Both the position numbers and the translations under genes were made by a program. Source: RYN-133 sp963708645 (GTDB lineage Bacteria > Actinomycetota > Actinomycetes > Mycobacteriales > Jatrophihabitantaceae). From it: DNA of 64,000 nt. The stretch is from positions 55,476 through 119,475 of the forward strand of contig CAVPTA010000013.1 of the NCBI GenBank assembly GCA_963708645.1. Reading direction: 5' to 3'. The stretch's first letter is position 1; every line of letters begins with the position of its first letter. Positions 61,423 through 64,000 of the stretch are shown piece after piece. The notes below the pieces were generated by a model that worked only from the letters and a program-made list of their open reading frames with translations, searched no databases and had not been told where the DNA came from.

Positions 61423-61857
61423 TTGTTTCATGTCACCTCGGTGCACAACCGTGAGTCGATCGAACGGTACGGTTTGGACTGCACCCGGATGGGCGTGCTG
61501 CTTGGCATCGGCGGCTCGGTTCGACCAGTGGTTGACGGGGTGTTCCTGTGTCGGGATTGGGCCGAGGTTGAGTTGGTGTGCCGGTCGGATGGCGTGCGTG
61601 GGCCGGTCGACATCTGGGCGGTCGATGGCCTTGCGGTGACCGAGCTGGTGGAAGCTCCCGATGGTTTCGTCTATTCGCCGAAACCGATTTCATCCGAACA
61701 CCTGAGGCTCGCGCAGCAGTTCCGGATGCCCGAGGGAACAGGCCCATATCAGAGCAGGGTGACCCTCGTCCTCGACGACGGTCGTGTCTTGCATGACGCA
61801 CAGGCACACGAAGTGATTCGAGACGCCTGCGCACGCCGGGCTGATAACGACGATTGA
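61423..61857 (+). CDS. Unknown protein, possible ADP-ribosyltransferase-like fold
   Basis: A 144-residue protein from a TTG. LFHVTSVHNRESIERYGLDC and GSVRPVVDGVFLCRDWAEVE resemble the H-x-T...N-x-x-SI...G start of ART-fold proteins (DarT/RNA phosphotransferase-like), and an actinobacterial orphan family I recall. A late Glu suited for ADP-ribosylation (SSEHLRLAQQ) is present. Assignment is weak. The start is uncertain because no good ribosome-binding site is seen. The gene lies between two clusters of the same 25-bp repeat. Confidence 0.55.
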   Translation: MFHVTSVHNRESIERYGLDCTRMGVLLGIGGSVRPVVDGVFLCRDWAEVELVCRSDGVRGPVDIWAVDGLAVTELVEAPDGFVYSPKPISSEHLRLAQQFRMPEGTGPYQSRVTLVLDDGRVLHDAQAHEVIRDACARRADNDD

Positions 61858-61908
61858 GCACGCTGCACACTGCTGATCGGTGCAGCCACCACGACGCGCG
61901 TGCCAACC

Positions 61909-61950
61909 GCGGCAAAGCCGGTAGAGCCGCTACGCGGCAGAGCCGGTACT
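61909..61950. repeat. 25-bp degenerate direct repeats, downstream cluster
   Basis: GCGGCAAAGCCGGTAGAGCCGCT followed by a second partial unit ACGCGGCAGAGCCGGT match the repeats at 61268-61340 in the same orientation, on the other side of the unknown gene. Confidence 0.7.
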
Positions 61951-62006
61951 TCCTGCTCCGGGCGCTCGGGGTCGCGGTAAACATGGGCTCGATCATGGAG
62001 GGCGAA

Positions 62007-62357
62007 CTACTCGCTCTGCGACCAAGCGGCGATGGGGAGCGAAAGGTACACGCCGACGCTGCGCGGGCCGATCACGTCGGTGACGGCGGCGCAGATTTGA
62101 TCGCATCGTTGCTGCCTTGTTTTGGCTCTGCTCGCGAACCACTTCGAGCGAACCTCTACAACGACATCAAGCCCGCTGATGTCGAGTGGACCGGCGTGTT
62201 GGAACCGTAGCTCGACATCACCAACTCGAAGGTCATGATCGTAGGGCTCTTCCGGACAATCGACAGCGACCGAGACCGCGTGGGGCAAAGACCGGGCGAG
62301 CTCACGCAAGTGCTCGTCTTCAACTAGAGATCCGTAGGTGATCTCAACGATTGGCAT
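62007..62357 (-). CDS. Tautomerase-superfamily-like protein
   Basis: A 116-residue protein starting MPIVEITYGSLVEDEHLREL. Pro after the initiator Met is the general base of the tautomerase superfamily, and LDVVVEVRSKWFASRAKTRQ and SVGVYLSLPIAAWS fit the second beta-alpha-beta unit with an Arg. Size suits a single-chain two-unit member (5-carboxymethyl-2-hydroxymuconate isomerase or MIF type). The substrate is unknown. A longer upstream frame is unlikely since it would hide Pro2. Confidence 0.6.
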   Translation of the reverse strand: MPIVEITYGSLVEDEHLRELARSLPHAVSVAVDCPEEPYDHDLRVGDVELRFQHAGPLDISGLDVVVEVRSKWFASRAKTRQQRCDQICAAVTDVIGPRSVGVYLSLPIAAWSQSE

Positions 62358-62476
62358 GGTCCAAAGGTAAACGCCCACTGCGCGATCGGCGGCAATTGCG
62401 GTCGAGCGTCGGCGACCGCCACGCGGATTGCGGATGGCGTCGTCACGTCGTCTGTGACGGCCGCTTTGCTGGAGGC

Positions 62477-63097
62477 TCAAGACAAGGCTGGCATCCCGAG
62501 CATGGCACGCCAGCTGTTCGTGTCGTTGGTCCTCGGGAACGGTTCGCTCGGCACGGCTACACCGAGCCGCTCACAGATGGGTTCCCAGCCGTCGCTTGGC
62601 GTCCATTCGAGTAGCCGGGACGTCGGGACGCCGGCTCGTACGGCATCGTTGTGCCGGGTATAGGCATCGAGCATGGCCTGCGGGTCGTCGAACTTGTTGG
62701 AGAAGCGGCGACCTAGCATCTCGAGTACGCAGGCGAACCACGGCTGCAGTTCCGGGGGAGCGTTGTCCCAGGCCTGGAAGATTGTGTTGGTGGCGCTCTT
62801 CAGCCACACCTCGGGCTCGCGCACCGACAAGATCACCAGAGCATCGGGGTTCGCGGCACTCAACTCGGGCCAGAACGAGGCGCCCGGCCAGTCGACCTGG
62901 GCGACGTATCCCGCGAGTAGCGCTTGCCAGTCGGTCGGCTCGCCATTGAGCGCTGCAGTCCACGCTGGAACCTGGCTGTGATCCTGAATAATCTCGAACA
63001 TGTGATGGCAGCGCCCACCGAGCAGAAGCTCCAGCGCCACCTTCAGCGAGTTGGTTCCAGTCCGCCCCACACCAGCACCAACGACGGCGAGCGCCAT
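62477..63097 (-). CDS. Sulfotransferase family protein (P-loop)
   Basis: A 206-residue protein. VGAGVGRTGTNSLKVALELL is the PAPS-binding P-loop-like motif of the Sulfotransfer_4 type, followed by a His-Met (CHHMFEI) and VILSVREPEVWLKSA for the 3'-phosphate. It might sulfate a small molecule, carbohydrate or lipid. The ATG giving MALAVVGAGVGRTG was chosen; an ATG 41 codons earlier adds a non-homologous stretch. Confidence 0.82.
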   Translation of the reverse strand: MALAVVGAGVGRTGTNSLKVALELLLGGRCHHMFEIIQDHSQVPAWTAALNGEPTDWQALLAGYVAQVDWPGASFWPELSAANPDALVILSVREPEVWLKSATNTIFQAWDNAPPELQPWFACVLEMLGRRFSNKFDDPQAMLDAYTRHNDAVRAGVPTSRLLEWTPSDGWEPICERLGVAVPSEPFPRTNDTNSWRAMLGMPALS

Positions 63098-63484
63098 ACT
63101 TCCCCCTGGGGTTTCCGTGAACCGTATCGGAGAAGCGGATGGCAGGTGGCCTTGCGAATGGAAAATCCGCTCATCGGCAGATCCGGTCGCTTGATCAAGC
63201 TCGGAGCGCGCGATATCCATTCATGTGGGCGACGTCCAACGGAGCCGCATTCGCGCAGATCGACGGGTAGGTGCGCGATCAACAGCGGCCCATCCGATAG
63301 CTCGTCGGACGAGGTCAGAAGACCATTCGGCGACCTGGCCGAGATGCGAGCCGGGCTTGGCGATCCCGTCCATCGGCTGCGCCCGGTGAGTGTCTCTTAC
63401 GACTCGCCGCGCGGAACAACAAACCGACCCTGGCCTGACATGAGGATCCGACGTCCTCAGCAGATCCGTGCCGATCATGGACGT
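63098..63484. other. 387-bp stretch without a recognisable gene
   Basis: Short open frames on both strands (up to about 85 residues) show no family motif, no good ribosome-binding site and no coherent codon bias. I see no strong hairpin, tRNA or repeat. It may be degraded coding sequence of the accessory region. Confidence 0.5.
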
Positions 63485-63907
63485 TTATCCGGTGCGGCTC
63501 AGCGCGAGACTCGTTGCCGAGCGCCGCTTCCAGCTAAGCCTGCCTCGGGCGATGTAGAGCGCCCACAACACCAACGGGACCTGGAGCGTCAACCGTCCGT
63601 AGGCAACGACCTTGCTGCCATCGCCATGCCAGGCATGGACGGCCATGTCGACATTTGCCGGGAAGACGATGACGAACAACGCGGCTGAGGCCCACCCGGC
63701 CGCGTGACGGGTCCGCGGGATCAGCAGCCCGACCGCGCAAGCCAGCTCGCCGACGCCGCTGAGCCGCACCCAGAAGGCGGGTGAACCAAGGAAGCGCGGC
63801 ACGATCGATTCGAAGCCTTCTGGCGAGGCGAAATGCCATGTCCCCGTTGTAAGGAGCAGCGCGCCGAGCGCGACGGCCGCGGCCGTGACACGAGCGCGTG
63901 GGTTCAT
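63485..63907 (-). CDS. DoxX/DoxD-like membrane protein
   Basis: A 140-residue integral membrane protein with four segments (VTAAAVALGALLLTTGTWHF, VRLSGVGELACAVGLLIP, AAGWASAALFVIVFPANVDM, QVPLVLWALYIARG). GVGELACAVGLLIPRTR and FPANVDMAVHA are the pattern of the DoxX family, sometimes linked to thiol or quinone redox. The ATG at MNPRARVTAAAVALG was chosen over a TTG eight codons upstream. Confidence 0.8.
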   Translation of the reverse strand: MNPRARVTAAAVALGALLLTTGTWHFASPEGFESIVPRFLGSPAFWVRLSGVGELACAVGLLIPRTRHAAGWASAALFVIVFPANVDMAVHAWHGDGSKVVAYGRLTLQVPLVLWALYIARGRLSWKRRSATSLALSRTG

Positions 63908-63939
63908 TCCCTCATGGTGCTCCGGCTTCAAGGTCGATA

Positions 63940-63949
63940 ACTCATGAGT
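63940..63949. promoter_or_regulatory. ACTCATGAGT palindrome in divergent intergenic region
   Basis: A 10-bp palindrome identical to the core of the ecm operator, between the DoxX gene and a possible rightward gene. CATATTAAT nearby may be a -10 region. A 10-base match can occur by chance. Confidence 0.3.
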
Positions 63950-63974
63950 GCATATTAATCCATCCGCGCGGCGC

Positions 63975-64000
63975 GTGGACGAACTCGAGTTGCTCGCTAT
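63975..64000 (+). CDS. Possible start of a rightward gene, cut by window edge
   Basis: GTG opens a frame beginning MDELELLA that runs off the window. It would be divergent from the DoxX gene, the position expected of a regulator, and resembles some LysR-type N-termini, but eight residues cannot decide it. Confidence 0.3.

Noticed and set aside
63221..63478. An 85-codon minus-strand frame in the geneless gap
   Set aside because: No good start signal, composition like a random GC-rich frame and no recognised motif.

Overview
This is chromosomal DNA of a high-GC Gram-positive bacterium (Actinomycetota). The evidence is GC-rich third codon positions, frequent GTG/TTG starts, a NucS mismatch endonuclease, a DivIVA/FilP-like coiled-coil protein, an Rpf-LysM protein and a DUF2550 gene beside atpC. 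From memory, the order rho/prfA/prmC/sua5/glycosyl-phosphate transferase/atp operon ... nucS ... coiled coil/mce/thiolase/meaB resembles the Streptomyces chromosome core. I cannot name the genus.

Layout. 0-17 kb: acyl-CoA and cobalamin-dependent metabolism (enoyl-CoA hydratases, isobutyryl-CoA-mutase-type large subunit, glutaryl-CoA-dehydrogenase-like enzyme, thiolase, MeaB, epimerase), mixed with a prolyl oligopeptidase, an Rpf-LysM protein, an ECF42-type sigma factor with its DGPF partner, and a rifampicin-monooxygenase-like flavoprotein. 16.5-29 kb: crotonyl-CoA carboxylase/reductase, the coiled-coil protein, a tandem 3-hydroxyacyl-CoA dehydrogenase, NucS, an aldo/keto reductase, ethylmalonyl-CoA mutase, a phosphatidylcholine-synthase-like enzyme, MurA, cobalamin adenosyltransferase and gluconokinase. 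29-37 kb: the complete F1Fo ATP synthase operon. 37-41.6 kb: undecaprenyl-phosphate sugar transferase, Sua5, PrmC, RF1, L31. 41.7-47.5 kb: a sugar ABC importer and a glucosidase-like protein. 47.5-56 kb: rho, thrB, thrC, hom, lysA, argS. 56-57.2 kb: a DUF3105 protein and tRNA-Arg(CCG).

From 57.2 kb, right after the tRNA, the sequence becomes less GC-rich and the genes look accessory: a HEPN-domain protein, a translationally coupled pair (Schlafen AlbA_2-type protein plus an unrecognised 241-aa partner), small orphan genes among 25-bp degenerate repeats, a tautomerase-like protein, a sulfotransferase and a DoxX-type protein. This is the best place to look for an undescribed, possibly antiviral, system.

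How the genes work together. Thiolase, 3-hydroxyacyl-CoA dehydrogenase, crotonase-type enzymes, Ccr, epimerase and Ecm form much of the upper ethylmalonyl-CoA route from acetyl-CoA. MeaB and the adenosyltransferase would maintain the B12 mutases. The ccr and ecm starts carry palindromes with the same GTTAC-N6-GTAAC architecture, suggesting one shared regulator. Seven apparent single-base insertions break conserved reading frames (nucS, the aldo/keto reductase three times, ecm twice, thrC). Six of them lie within 1.3 kb, so sequencing error is more likely than true gene decay.
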